A stretch of DNA of 64,000 nt. Origin: Streptosporangiaceae bacterium. GTDB taxonomy: Bacteria; Actinomycetota; Actinomycetes; Streptosporangiales; Streptosporangiaceae. The translations under genes were made by a program, and so were the position numbers. Each line of letters begins with the position of its first letter. Positions within the stretch are counted from its first letter, which is position 1. This document shows positions 15,819 to 24,738 of this stretch, in pieces. Under the pieces are notes generated by a model, which was not told the DNA's origin, did not search any database, and was given only the letters and a program-made list of their open reading frames with translations. The stretch covers positions 1-64,000 of the forward strand of contig JAOPYK010000007.1 of the NCBI GenBank assembly GCA_025964695.1. Reading direction: 5' to 3'.

Positions 15819-15830
15819 TAGGATTGGGGC
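15819..15830 (+). promoter_or_regulatory. Leaderless-type -10 box of the TetR gene
   Basis: TAGGAT (15819-15824) ends 6 nt before the ATG at 15831. Confidence 0.5.
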
Positions 15831-16442
15831 ATGACAGCGGAAATGCGAACATCCCGGCGCGCTCCGGCCGGAGCCGCCGTGCTCCGGGAGGACATCACCG
15901 ACGCGATCCGCGCCGCCGTCATCGAGGAGCTCGCCTCCGCCGGATACGCCCGGATGTCGATCGAGGCCGTGGCCCGCCGGGCCGGAGTGGGCAAGACCGC
16001 GGTCTACCGCCGATGGCCCTCGAAGCTGCACATCGTCATCGACGTGGTGTCGGCCATCGCCGTCCAGGGCATGCCGGTGCCCGACACCGGCACCCTGCGC
16101 GGGGACGTACGCGCCCTGCTGGGCATGATCGCGCGGGCGCTTCGGAACCCGCTGGCCGCCCAGATCATCCCCGACCTGCTGGCCGAGGCCGCCCGGAACC
16201 CCGACATCGCCCGGACACTGGAGGTCGCGCTCCGTGACACCCAGCGGGACGTCATCACCGTCGTCCTGCGCAATGCCGTCCAACGGGGCGAACTGCCCGC
16301 CGACACCGATGCCGAACTCGCCCTCGACCTGGTCACCGGCCCCCTCTACTGGCGCCTCGCGGTGATCCGCACGCCGCTGCCGAAGGGCCATCTCGACCAT
16401 CTCGCCGCCGCCACCACCGCCGCCCTCACCGGCACCCGCTGA
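15831..16442 (+). CDS. TetR-family transcriptional regulator
   Basis: A 203-residue regulator. The N-terminal helix-turn-helix is clear: AGYARMSIEAVARRAGVGKTAVYRRWPSKL spans about residues 40-68. The C-terminal part matches the TetR C-terminal domain of the form ...PLYWRLAVIRTPL. Actinobacterial relatives usually control a neighbouring transporter and their own gene. Here the divergent Wzm/Wzt exporter and the two palindromes between them fit that pattern. The ligand is unknown. Confidence 0.92.
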   Translation: MTAEMRTSRRAPAGAAVLREDITDAIRAAVIEELASAGYARMSIEAVARRAGVGKTAVYRRWPSKLHIVIDVVSAIAVQGMPVPDTGTLRGDVRALLGMIARALRNPLAAQIIPDLLAEAARNPDIARTLEVALRDTQRDVITVVLRNAVQRGELPADTDAELALDLVTGPLYWRLAVIRTPLPKGHLDHLAAATTAALTGTR

Positions 16443-16508
16443 CCGTCGGCCCGCGGGGCGTTCTCCGCCGCCGATCACGTGGTCAGACGGCGGGTGTCGG
16501 ACGGCCCG

Positions 16509-16520
16509 TACAGTGGCGGT
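16509..16520 (+). promoter_or_regulatory. Leaderless-type -10 box of the NAD kinase gene
   Basis: TACAGT (16509-16514) ends 6 nt before the ATG at 16521. Confidence 0.45.
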
Positions 16521-17384
16521 ATGGGAATGGTCGGCACGGTCGGGCTGGTGTTGCACCCCAAACGTGACTCGAAGGTCGCGATCGACACGATCGTGGAGTG
16601 GGCCAGCGAGCGCCGTGCGACCGTCCTCGGCCTGCCCGAGGAGATCCTGCGCATCGACTGCAGCGCGGTGCCGGTGGACGCGGACGCGCTCATCGACCGC
16701 TCCGACCTGCTGGTGAGCCTGGGCGGTGACGGCACCATGCTGCGCACGATGCGACTGGTGACCGGGCGGCCGACGCCCGTGCTGGGCGTCAACCTCGGCC
16801 GGCTGGGCTTCCTCGCCGAGATCGACGTGGAGGACCTGCCTCGCGGGCTCTCCGTCATCGACGAGCACCGCTACCTGGTCGAGCCCCGGATGGCCGTGTC
16901 GACGCGGCTACCCGACGGGGCGGTGCACACGGCCTTCAACGACATCGCCCTGGTGCGCGTGCCCGGTGACGGCCTGGCCGCGGTGGCGATCGAGGTGCAG
17001 GGGCACCCCTTCGTCCGGTACGCGGCCGACGCGGTGATCGTGGCGACCTCCACGGGATCGACCGCCTACAGTTTCTCCGCCGGCGGCCCGATCGTCTCAC
17101 CCACCGTCGAGGGATTCCTGGTCGTCCCGGCGGCCGCGCACTCGGCGTTCAACCGGGCCCTCGTGCTGTCCGCGGACGAACAGGCGGCGCTCGAACTGCT
17201 GCCCACCAGCGGGCGGCTGGCCGTGGAGGTGGACGGCATCGTCGCAGGATATGTGTCCGCCGGCGACCGGCTGATCATCAGCGCGATCCGCGCCGCCGCC
17301 ATGGTGGTACGGCTCGGTGACACGACCTTCTACGAACGGGCCCGCCGCAAGCTGCGCGTCAACGGCAGCCTCGAGGTCGACTGA
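16521..17384 (+). CDS. nadK: NAD kinase
   Basis: A 287-residue cytosolic enzyme that phosphorylates NAD to NADP. It has the family motif VSLGGDGTMLR (GGDGT at about residues 73-77), GVNLGRLGFLAEI (about 94-106), the conserved FNDIALVR (NE/D motif) and STGSTAYSFSAGGPI near residue 177. The start follows from the -10 spacing (leaderless). A second ATG 6 nt downstream is also possible. In many actinobacteria nadK lies with recN and tlyA, but here it stands alone. Confidence 0.93.
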   Translation: MGMVGTVGLVLHPKRDSKVAIDTIVEWASERRATVLGLPEEILRIDCSAVPVDADALIDRSDLLVSLGGDGTMLRTMRLVTGRPTPVLGVNLGRLGFLAEIDVEDLPRGLSVIDEHRYLVEPRMAVSTRLPDGAVHTAFNDIALVRVPGDGLAAVAIEVQGHPFVRYAADAVIVATSTGSTAYSFSAGGPIVSPTVEGFLVVPAAAHSAFNRALVLSADEQAALELLPTSGRLAVEVDGIVAGYVSAGDRLIISAIRAAAMVVRLGDTTFYERARRKLRVNGSLEVD

Positions 17385-17429
17385 GCCCGTCCCGGAGCGG
17401 CCGGGCCCATCTCGGCGCGCCCTGCCGCC

Positions 17430-18533
17430 TCAAGGGGTCCGGCCCTCCCGGGGTGCCCGACCGTCCAGGGGTACCTGGTCGTCCCGGGATGCCTGGTCGT
17501 CCCGGGATGCCTGGCCGTCCCGGGATGCCTGGCCGTCGAGGCGTCGCCGCTGCGGGACGACGGTGTACTTAGGGTCCCTGGCCGAGGCGAGACCGGCCTC
17601 GAAGACGCCGAACCGGGTGCAGGCGGAGCCCGCCAGCAGGGCGGCGCCGGACAGGGCCGCGGCGGCTCTGGAACGTCCGGCGAGCGCGACGGCGGTGACG
17701 GCCCCGGCGATGGTAAGTGCCTTACCGGCCCGCATCAGCCGGCCACTCCTCCCGGTGGCGTACGGCTCGGCGATCATGCCGAGCCGCCGTTCCATCCGGT
17801 CTGCGGCGATCAGCTCCAGCGCGGTGCCGTACGCGGCGACCGCCCGGGCCGGCCCGGTCTCGTCCCGCGGCGCGGCGAGCAGGCCGAGCCCGGCGGCCGC
17901 GGTGGCCGCGGAGCCGACGAAGAGGAAGGGCAGCTCCCGGTGGGCGTCGTGCCAGGCGGGCACGGCGGTGTCGGCGACGAGGACGGCGGTGTAGGCGGCG
18001 ACGACGGGACCGGTCAGCGCCGCCCACCCGGTGGCGGCCCGGCCGATCCGCGGGAACCATCCGGTCACGTCGGTGACCGCGGCCACCCCGGCGGCGGGGG
18101 CGTACACGGCGAGCGTCCACGAGCCGACGCTCATCGGGGAGGTCGGCTTGAAGACACGGAGCATGTGCGTGAACCGCTCGGGCCGGCCGAGGTCGTGCAC
18201 CAGTGCCACCGTCGACAGGGAGATCGCGGCCAGTGCCCCGACCTTCCCGGCCCGGGCGAGTCTCGTACGGCCGGTGGCGGCGGCTCCGGCGGCCAGCACC
18301 GAAGACGCCCCGGCCAGCCCGCCGAGGAAGAGGTAGCCCGCGATGTCGAGGGCACTCCAGGTCGGCTCTTTGATGATCGGCCGACCGTAGTAGGAGGTGA
18401 ACTCGGCGTCGGGCACCATGCTCTGCTCCCCCCTGCGCCGACGGCGCCGGCGCGGGCCCTGGACGCCCACCGGCGCCTCCCGCCCGGGCCGCTCCCCCCG
18501 TAGCCCGTCCCTGGTGACCTCGGCTTCGCTCAC
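17430..18533 (-). CDS. NrfD-like membrane anchor of formate dehydrogenase
   Basis: A 367-residue membrane protein of the NrfD/PsrC family, with about eight helices after a 37-residue soluble head. It anchors the formate dehydrogenase and passes electrons to menaquinone. Recognisable parts are YYGRPIIKEPTW before the first helix and HDLGRPERFTHMLRVFKPTSPMS, the conserved NrfD loop. The GTG at 18533 has the ribosome site GAGGAG and overlaps the Fe-S subunit stop. The C-terminal tail is built of DDQASR hexapeptide repeats encoded by an 18-bp tandem array (17462-17533), outside the family's normal length. Confidence 0.9.
   Translation of the reverse strand: MSEAEVTRDGLRGERPGREAPVGVQGPRRRRRRRGEQSMVPDAEFTSYYGRPIIKEPTWSALDIAGYLFLGGLAGASSVLAAGAAATGRTRLARAGKVGALAAISLSTVALVHDLGRPERFTHMLRVFKPTSPMSVGSWTLAVYAPAAGVAAVTDVTGWFPRIGRAATGWAALTGPVVAAYTAVLVADTAVPAWHDAHRELPFLFVGSAATAAAGLGLLAAPRDETGPARAVAAYGTALELIAADRMERRLGMIAEPYATGRSGRLMRAGKALTIAGAVTAVALAGRSRAAAALSGAALLAGSACTRFGVFEAGLASARDPKYTVVPQRRRLDGQASRDGQASRDDQASRDDQVPLDGRAPREGRTP
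17462..17533. repeat. Four 18-bp tandem repeats inside the NrfD gene
   Basis: Four 18-bp units: 17462-17479 diverged, 17480-17497, 17498-17515 and 17516-17533 nearly identical, unit CGTCCCGGGATGCCTGGY. 18 bp keeps the frame, giving a (DDQASR)n tail at the C-terminus. Copy number could vary between strains. Confidence 0.85.
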
Positions 18534-19444
18534 CTGCGCCTCCTCATCGCTGTGGCCGCGTACGTCGCGGCGATCCCGCCGAGCAGCGTCAGCGCGGCGG
18601 CCCCGGCGTGCCGCCACATCGAGGGCAGGTCCCGGGTGGTGACGATCGGGTCCGGGGGCAGCCCATAGGTCTCCGGCTTGTCGAGCAGCAGGAAGAACGC
18701 CCCGTCCCCGCCGACCCCGTCCGAGGGGTCGTTCCCGTAGAGCCGTGCGTCGTGGAGGCCAGCGTCGTGCAGTTGCTCCACCCGGGCGGCGGCCCGTTGG
18801 CGCAACTCGTCCAGCGGGCCGTACTGGATGGACTCGGTGGGGCAGGCCTTGGCGCAGGCCGGTTCCATGCCATCACCGAGCCGGTCGTAGCACATGGTGC
18901 ACTTCCAGACCCGGCCGTCGTCCTTGCGCTGGTCGATCACCCCGTACGGGCAGGCGGGCACGCAGTAACCGCATCCATTGCAGATGTCCTCCTGCACCAC
19001 CACGGTGCCGAACTCGGTGCGGAACAGCGATCCGGTGGGGCAGACGTCGAGGCAGGCCGCGTGGGTGCAGTGCTTGCAGACGTCGGAGGCCATCAGCCAG
19101 CGCAGCCCGCCGCCGTCCCCGTTCTGGGCGGCATGGGAGGCGAGACCGAGCACGTCGACACCACCGAGGTCGTCGCCGAGGTCCTCGTCGCGCAGCGGCC
19201 TGCGCTGCTCGATGAACGCCACGTGGCGCCAGGTGTCGGCGCCGAGTCCCTGGGTGTTGTCGTAGGACATGCCGGTGAAGGTCAGCCCGTCCTCGGGGAT
19301 GGCGTTCCACTCCTTGCAGGCGACTTCGCAGGCCTTGCAGCCGATGCACACCGAGGTGTCGGTGAAGAAGCCCTTGCGCGGCGGATGGTCGTGATGACCG
19401 GCGTCCCCGGCGACGTCCGGCTCAGGACCGGAGAGCAGTCCCAT
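18530..19444 (-). CDS. Formate dehydrogenase Fe-S (beta) subunit
   Basis: A 304-residue electron-transfer subunit with four 4Fe-4S cysteine groups: CIGCKACEVACKEW (about residue 33), CKHCTHAACLDVCPTG, CNGCGYCVPACPYGV and CTMCYDR...CAKACPT. A single C-terminal hydrophobic helix (about 278-298) anchors it, as in FdnH-type subunits. It passes electrons from the catalytic subunit to the NrfD protein. The start is 3 nt from the end of the catalytic gene and the end overlaps NrfD, so the order is one operon. Confidence 0.95.
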   Translation of the reverse strand: MGLLSGPEPDVAGDAGHHDHPPRKGFFTDTSVCIGCKACEVACKEWNAIPEDGLTFTGMSYDNTQGLGADTWRHVAFIEQRRPLRDEDLGDDLGGVDVLGLASHAAQNGDGGGLRWLMASDVCKHCTHAACLDVCPTGSLFRTEFGTVVVQEDICNGCGYCVPACPYGVIDQRKDDGRVWKCTMCYDRLGDGMEPACAKACPTESIQYGPLDELRQRAAARVEQLHDAGLHDARLYGNDPSDGVGGDGAFFLLLDKPETYGLPPDPIVTTRDLPSMWRHAGAAALTLLGGIAATYAATAMRRRR

Positions 19445-19446
19445 GA

Positions 19447-22400
19447 TCAGATCCCCATTCCGGTCTGTTCGGTGATGCCCGCCCGCCGCTGGTACTCCCG
19501 TACCAGCTCCGGGAGTGCAGGTCCGCGCGGGCGGCGGCCGGGGCGGATGTCGGCGGTGAGCGCCTTGTCCTCCTGGATGTGCACGTTCGGGTCCAGCGCG
19601 ATGGCCGCGAGCTCATTGGCGGCGTCACCACGGCTATGTCCGTTGGGGCCCCAGTGGAACGGCAGCCCGATGTGGTGGACGGCACGGCCCTGTACGCGCA
19701 GCGCCGCCATCCGGTCGGTGACCAGTACCCGGGCCTCGATGGCGTTGCGCGCGGTCACGATGGTCGCCCAGCCGCCATGCTCCAGCTCGCGTTCGGCCGC
19801 CAGCTCCGGCGAGACCTCGCAGAAGAACTCCGGCTGCAGCTCGGCGAGGTAGGGCGTCCAGCGGCTCATCCCGCCGGCGGTGAAGTGCTCGGTCAACCGG
19901 TAGGTCGTGACCACGTACGGGAACACGTCGGCGCCTGGCTCCGAGCCGCTGGGGTGGAAGCGGTTGTGCTCCCGGGAGTAGACCTGCCGGACCGGGTTGC
20001 GTTTGCGCCGGTACAGGGGGTTGTCGAACGGCGAGTCCTGCGGTTCGTAGTGGGTGGGCAGCGGGCCGTCCACGAGCCCCGCTGGGACGAACAGCCACCC
20101 CTTGCCGTCGGCCTGCAGGATGAACGGCTCGGCGCCCGACAGCGCCGCCGGGCCTCGGGCACCTTCGGGCGGCACATAGGAGGGGGCCTTGTCCGGGGGG
20201 AAGTCCGGCACGTCGTGGCCCGTCCAGCGTTCGCCGTCCCACCAGACCAGGGCCTTACGTTCACTCCAGGGCCTGCCCTGCGGATCGGCGGAGGCCCGGT
20301 TGTAGACGATGCGGCGGTTGGCCGGCCAGGCCCAGGCCCACTCGGCGGCGATCCAGTCCTGCTCGACGGCGGGTTTGCGGCGGGCCGCCTGGTTGACGCC
20401 GCCCGCGTAGACACCGCAGTAGATCCAGCAGCCGCAGGAGGTGGAGCCGTCATCGGTGAGCTGTTCGTAGGAGGACAGATGGCCGCCGTCGGGGCCGAAA
20501 CCGTTGATCTCGGCGAGCACCGCGTCGGCGCTGGGCTCCTCGATATCCCCTTCGATGGGGTAGTCCCAGGTCAGATCGAGCACAGGCCGGTCCCGCTCGT
20601 CCGTGGAGCCGGCCAGCTTCGCGCGGATGCGCCGCCCGAGGTGGTACATGAACCACAGGTCGCTGCGGGCGTCGCCGCCCGGCTCGACGGCGGTGTGATG
20701 CCACTGGAGCATGCGGTTGGTGTTGGTGAAGCTGCCCGACTTCTCGGTGTGCGCGGCGGCGGGGAAGAAGAACACCTCGGTGCCGATGTCAGCGGTTTTG
20801 AGCTCACCCGTCTCGATCTCCGGCCCGTCCTTCCACCAGGTAGCGCTCTCGATCAGTGAGAAGTCGCGGACCACGAGCCAGTCGAGGTTGGCCATCCCCA
20901 GGCGCTGCACCTTGGCGTTGGCCGAGCCGACCGCCGGGTTCTCCCCCATCAGGAAATAGCCCTTGCAGAGACCGTCCATCTGCGCCAGGGCGGTGTCGTA
21001 GGTGCTGTGGCTGCCGGTCAGCCGCGGCAGGTAGTCGAAACAGAAGTCGTTGTCGGCGGTGGCCGCCTCGCCCCACCAGGACTTGAGCAGGCTCACCACG
21101 TAGGCGCGCATGTTGCCCCAGTAGCCCTTCTCTGCCGCGTCGGCCGCGATGAAGGAGTCGAGGTCCTCGTGAGCGTGGGCGTGCGGCATGGGGATGTAGC
21201 CCGGCAAGAGATCGAACAGGGTCGGGATGTCGCTGGAGCCCTGGATGCTGGCGTGCCCGCGCAGCGCCTGGATGCCTCCGCCGGGGCGGCCGATGTTGCC
21301 CAGCAGCAACTGCAGGATGCTCGCGGCCCGGATGTACTGCGCGCCGACGGTGTGCTGGGTCCAGCCGACCGCGTAGGCGAAGGCGCTGGTCCGGTCGCGG
21401 CCGGAGTTGCTCACCAGCGCCTCGCACACCTTCCGGAACAGCTCGGGCGGCACCCCGCAGACCTGCTCGACCATTTCCGGGGTGTAGCGGGCGTAGTGCC
21501 GCTTGAGGATCTGGAAGACACAGCGCGGATCCTGCAGTGTCTCGTCGGTCTGTGGCGTGCCGGCGCCGATGGCGGCCCCGCCGGCTCCGTGGCTCTCCCC
21601 GCGGCCAGCCTCGCGGATGGTCCGGCCGCCCTGGGTGCGCTGGTCGTACTGGGAGTCGCGGTCACCCGAGGACGCCGCGATCTCCATGCGCTTGTACTGC
21701 CAAGTGTCGAAGTCGTAGTGCCGGGTCTCCTCGTTGAGCCCGGAGAACACGCCGTCGAGGTCCTCGGTGTCGCGGAACTCCTCAGTGATGATCGTGGCGG
21801 CGTTGGTGTAGGCGAGCACATAATCGCGGAAGTAAGCGTCGTTCGCCAGGACGTGGTTGATGATCCCGCCCAGGAACGCGATGTCGGTGCCGGCCCGCAA
21901 CGGCACGTACAGGTCGGCGAGCGCACTCGTACGCGTGAACCGGGGATCGACGTGAATGATCGTCGCACCGCGCGCCTTCGCCTCCATCACCCACTGGAAC
22001 CCCACCGGGTGCGCCTCGGCGAAGTTCGAGCCCTGGATGACGATGCAGTCGGAGTTCTGCAGGTCCTGCATGAAGGTCGTCGCCCCACCGCGCCCGAAGG
22101 AGGTGCCCAGCCCCGCCACCGTGGAGCTGTGACAGACCCGGGCCTGGTTCTCCACCTGGACGACCCCGAGCGCGGTGAACAGTTTCTTGATCAGGTAGTT
22201 CTCCTCGTTGTCCAGCGTCGCCCCGCCCAGGCTGGCCAGCCCGAGCGTGCGCCGGACCCGGGCCCCGTCGTCGGCGTCCCACTCCCAGTTGCCGGCCCGG
22301 GTACCGATCACCCGATCGGCGACCATGTCCATCGCCGTATCGAGGTCGAGCTCCTCCCAGTCCGCTCCGTGCGGAGGCCGGTAGAGCACCTTGTGCCTAC

Positions 22401-22713
22401 GCGCCGATCCCGTCGTGAGCTGCAGGCTCGCCGAGCCTTTCGGACACAGCCGGCCCCGGCTGACCGGCGAGTCCGGATCCCCCTCGATCTGCACGACCCG
22501 ATCATCGGAGACGTACACGTTCTGCGCGCAGCCCACCGCACAGTAGGGGCAGATCGACTTCACGACCCGGTCGGCCGTGGCGGTGCGGGCACGCAGCGAC
22601 TCGCTCCGCGGCGACTTGACCGCGGCCCCGCGGCCCAGCGGATCATCCCCGGTCAGCTGCCGGTAGACCGGCCACTCCTCGATCCAGGACCGCACTCCCA
22701 CTATGCCCTCCAC
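19447..22713 (-). CDS. Formate dehydrogenase catalytic (alpha) subunit, molybdopterin/4Fe-4S
   Basis: A 1088-residue molybdoenzyme oxidising formate to CO2. The N-terminal 4Fe-4S site is CPYCAVGC...GRLCPKG (Cys55, 58, 62, 90). The Mo ligand position is Cys194 in QARVCHSSTV, so this is a cysteine, not selenocysteine, enzyme. FGRGGATT follows as in FDH-N/FDH-O types. The domains are the 4Fe-4S domain, the molybdopterin oxidoreductase domain (about 115-700, interrupted by a Gly/Ser/Arg-rich insert near 360-390) and the molydopterin dinucleotide-binding domain (about 960-1060). It is encoded with a GTG start; GTG at 22701, with GGAGGG before it, is an equally good start. No twin-arginine signal is seen, so the enzyme probably faces the cytoplasm. 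Confidence 0.95.
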   Translation of the reverse strand: MEGIVGVRSWIEEWPVYRQLTGDDPLGRGAAVKSPRSESLRARTATADRVVKSICPYCAVGCAQNVYVSDDRVVQIEGDPDSPVSRGRLCPKGSASLQLTTGSARRHKVLYRPPHGADWEELDLDTAMDMVADRVIGTRAGNWEWDADDGARVRRTLGLASLGGATLDNEENYLIKKLFTALGVVQVENQARVCHSSTVAGLGTSFGRGGATTFMQDLQNSDCIVIQGSNFAEAHPVGFQWVMEAKARGATIIHVDPRFTRTSALADLYVPLRAGTDIAFLGGIINHVLANDAYFRDYVLAYTNAATIITEEFRDTEDLDGVFSGLNEETRHYDFDTWQYKRMEIAASSGDRDSQYDQRTQGGRTIREAGRGESHGAGGAAIGAGTPQTDETLQDPRCVFQILKRHYARYTPEMVEQVCGVPPELFRKVCEALVSNSGRDRTSAFAYAVGWTQHTVGAQYIRAASILQLLLGNIGRPGGGIQALRGHASIQGSSDIPTLFDLLPGYIPMPHAHAHEDLDSFIAADAAEKGYWGNMRAYVVSLLKSWWGEAATADNDFCFDYLPRLTGSHSTYDTALAQMDGLCKGYFLMGENPAVGSANAKVQRLGMANLDWLVVRDFSLIESATWWKDGPEIETGELKTADIGTEVFFFPAAAHTEKSGSFTNTNRMLQWHHTAVEPGGDARSDLWFMYHLGRRIRAKLAGSTDERDRPVLDLTWDYPIEGDIEEPSADAVLAEINGFGPDGGHLSSYEQLTDDGSTSCGCWIYCGVYAGGVNQAARRKPAVEQDWIAAEWAWAWPANRRIVYNRASADPQGRPWSERKALVWWDGERWTGHDVPDFPPDKAPSYVPPEGARGPAALSGAEPFILQADGKGWLFVPAGLVDGPLPTHYEPQDSPFDNPLYRRKRNPVRQVYSREHNRFHPSGSEPGADVFPYVVTTYRLTEHFTAGGMSRWTPYLAELQPEFFCEVSPELAAERELEHGGWATIVTARNAIEARVLVTDRMAALRVQGRAVHHIGLPFHWGPNGHSRGDAANELAAIALDPNVHIQEDKALTADIRPGRRPRGPALPELVREYQRRAGITEQTGMGI

Positions 22714-23184
22714 CCGCGCAGACTGCCGACCAGAGTCGCTTTACCCGGCGGGACGACCTTGAATCCGGCGTTCCCGAAAACACCGTGGACAGGCACCGTG
22801 GACAGGCATGAGGAGCCGGCCGTAGTGACTGCCGGGTGGCCGATGGGGGCTGCCGGCGCGCTACCGGTGCGCGGCGCCCGTGCCGGACAGTGTCACGGGA
22901 CCTCCGACGGGCGGGCAGCCCGAGCGGTTCAGGGCGGTCCGCTCGCTCCATCGGGCTCTCGGAATCTCGCCCTCCGCCTGCCGGTCATCCGCGGTCACCG
23001 CGGGCCCCTTCCCAGCGGCGACGCCACGACCCGTTAGTGCCGTCCGCACTGCCGCATCGTGCAGGCTTTCCCGAAAAAGGTCAATTTTCGGCTATTCCTC
23101 CGATATTCGGCCCTCTCGCCTGTTTGGTGCCATCGATTGCGGGGACGGCGTATCCCTCAACGAGCCGCGGAGAGGGAAGGCCTT
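22714..23184. other. Intergenic region between formate dehydrogenase and SRPBCC genes
   Basis: 471 bp with divergent promoters expected at both ends. A 13-bp direct repeat CACCGTGGACAGG occurs at 22781-22793 and 22794-22806. No gene is supported. The stretch 23075-23120 is relatively AT-rich and probably holds the promoter of the SRPBCC gene. Confidence 0.5.
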
Positions 23185-23646
23185 GTGAGCAAGATCGAGG
23201 AGTCGGTGGACGTGGCAGTCCCGGTGCGCGCGGCTTACAATGAATGGACCCAGTTCGAGGAGTTTCCCCAGTTCATGGGGGGCGTCGACCGGATCGAGCA
23301 GAGCACCGAGACCCGGACGCACTGGGAGACCCGGATCGCCGGGGTCAGGCGCGAGTTCGAGGCCGAGATCATCGAGCAGCATCCCGACGACAGCATCGCG
23401 TGGTCTTCGACCGGCAGGCTCCTCCAGGCGGGTGTCATCAGCTTTCATCATCTCGGGCCGGAACACACCCGGGTCACGCTGCAGATGGACTACGAGCCGG
23501 AAGGGCTGACCGAGCGGACGGGCGACATGCTCGGCATCATCCGGCACCGCATCAAGCGCGATCTAGAGGGCTTCAAGCAGTATGTCGAGGCGCACGGCGG
23601 GGCCCGCGGATGGCGCGGTGAGATCAGCGCGGACCCCCGCCTCTGA
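23185..23646 (+). CDS. SRPBCC (polyketide cyclase/dehydrase-like) protein, copy 1
   Basis: A 153-residue START/Bet v1-like fold protein. It begins VSKIEESVDVAVPVRAAYN and has the conserved WTQFEEFPQFM segment. The GTG at 23185 follows an AGAGGGAAGG ribosome site. Its closest relative in the window is the paralogue at 24739, which has the same length and a nearly identical N-terminus. Members of this family are small ligand-binding proteins, often found among actinobacterial stress genes. The ligand is unknown. Confidence 0.85.
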   Translation: MSKIEESVDVAVPVRAAYNEWTQFEEFPQFMGGVDRIEQSTETRTHWETRIAGVRREFEAEIIEQHPDDSIAWSSTGRLLQAGVISFHHLGPEHTRVTLQMDYEPEGLTERTGDMLGIIRHRIKRDLEGFKQYVEAHGGARGWRGEISADPRL

Positions 23647-23702
23647 TCTGGGTCATTGACACCGGCTCTCTGATCTCGGCCGAACCGAAGGGAGAGATGA
23701 TC

Positions 23703-24257
23703 GTGACAGTAGCGCAGGCAAGCGACGTGGTGGAGTTGCTCCAGCACCAGCATCAGCAGATCCGGAAGCTGTTCTCGCAAGTCGAGAAGACCTCCGGCCG
23801 CGGCCGCGCGGAGGCCTTCGACCGGCTCCGCCACCTCCTGGCCGTGCACGAGATCGCCGAAGAGGAGATCGTGCATCCGTTCGCCCGCCGGGCGCTCGGT
23901 GACGGCGCTCGCGTGGTGGCGGCACGGCTGCACGAGGAGAATCGGGCCAAGCACACGCTGAAGGAACTCGAGCGGATCGGCACCCACTCCAGGGAGTTCA
24001 TGCCACTGTTCGCAAAGTTCCGCAAGGCCGTCGAAGCCCATGCCGATCACGAGGAGCGTCAGGAATTTCCGCAGCTGATCCGAAACAGCACACCGGAGCA
24101 GTTGCGCGGCATGGCAGCCGCGGTCAAGGCCGCCGAGGCGGTCGCCCCGACGCATCCGCATCCGGGCACCGAGTCGCCGGCCAAGAACCTGATCTTCGGT
24201 CCCATGATGGCGGTGGCGGATCGTACGCGTGACCTGATCCGCAGGGCCATGCGCTGA
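23703..24257 (+). CDS. Hemerythrin-domain (HHE) protein
   Basis: A 184-residue four-helix protein with di-iron ligands: HQHQQIRKLF (near residue 17), HEIAEEEIVHPF (about 49-60), LHEENRAKHTLKELE and HADHEERQEFP (about 116-126). It probably binds O2 or NO, or senses iron/redox state, in the cytoplasm. The GTG at 23703 was preferred to the ATG at 23697 because GGAGAG (23691-23696) is then 6 nt away. It lies 56 bp after the SRPBCC gene, in the same direction. Confidence 0.88.
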   Translation: MTVAQASDVVELLQHQHQQIRKLFSQVEKTSGRGRAEAFDRLRHLLAVHEIAEEEIVHPFARRALGDGARVVAARLHEENRAKHTLKELERIGTHSREFMPLFAKFRKAVEAHADHEERQEFPQLIRNSTPEQLRGMAAAVKAAEAVAPTHPHPGTESPAKNLIFGPMMAVADRTRDLIRRAMR

Positions 24258-24315
24258 CCTCAGCCGAGATCGTCCCGCCACCGGTCGTACAGCTCAGGTC
24301 GTACACCTCATGACG

Positions 24316-24347
24316 CGGCGGCCGGTCACCAGAGCGGCCGGCCGCCG
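24316..24347. terminator. Bidirectional hairpin between hemerythrin and CsbD genes
   Basis: CGGCGGCCGG (24316-24325) pairs with CCGGCCGCCG (24338-24347), 10 bp with a 12-nt loop, between two converging genes. Confidence 0.6.
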
Positions 24348-24364
24348 GGTCAAGAGGCGAGAAG

Positions 24365-24538
24365 TCAGTCCTTGAAGACGTCCTTGATCTTCTCACCGCT
24401 CTGCTTCACATCTCCCTTGGCCCGCTCCGCCTTGCCCTCGGCCTCGAGCCGCTTGTTGCCGACCGCCTTACCGGTCTTCTCCTTGACCTTTCCCTTGATC
24501 TCCTCGGCCTTGTTGCGGGCCTTATCCGCTGCGCTCAT
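24365..24538 (-). CDS. CsbD-family general-stress protein
   Basis: A 57-residue highly charged protein. ADKARNKAEEIKGKVKEKTG and the following AEGKAERAKGDVKQSGEKIKD are the CsbD signature. CsbD proteins are abundant general-stress proteins without known activity. The ATG at 24538 has an excellent GGAGGAACAACCC ribosome site. It runs opposite to its neighbours. Confidence 0.9.
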   Translation of the reverse strand: MSAADKARNKAEEIKGKVKEKTGKAVGNKRLEAEGKAERAKGDVKQSGEKIKDVFKD

Positions 24539-24738
24539 GGGTTGTTCCTCCAGGTAGGACTGCTTTCTCCTCTTCACCTCTGCCCACGACGACCCGCCTC
24601 GAACATCCGGCCCCGGGCTCCTCCCATGCTGCGGTCTTGTCATCGGGACAGGGCCGTTCGAGCGGTCCGGGCCGTGTTTCGGGCAGAACGCGATGGGCAC
24701 GGTCCCCCACTCAAGGAACCCAGGAAAGGGGAAAGCCA

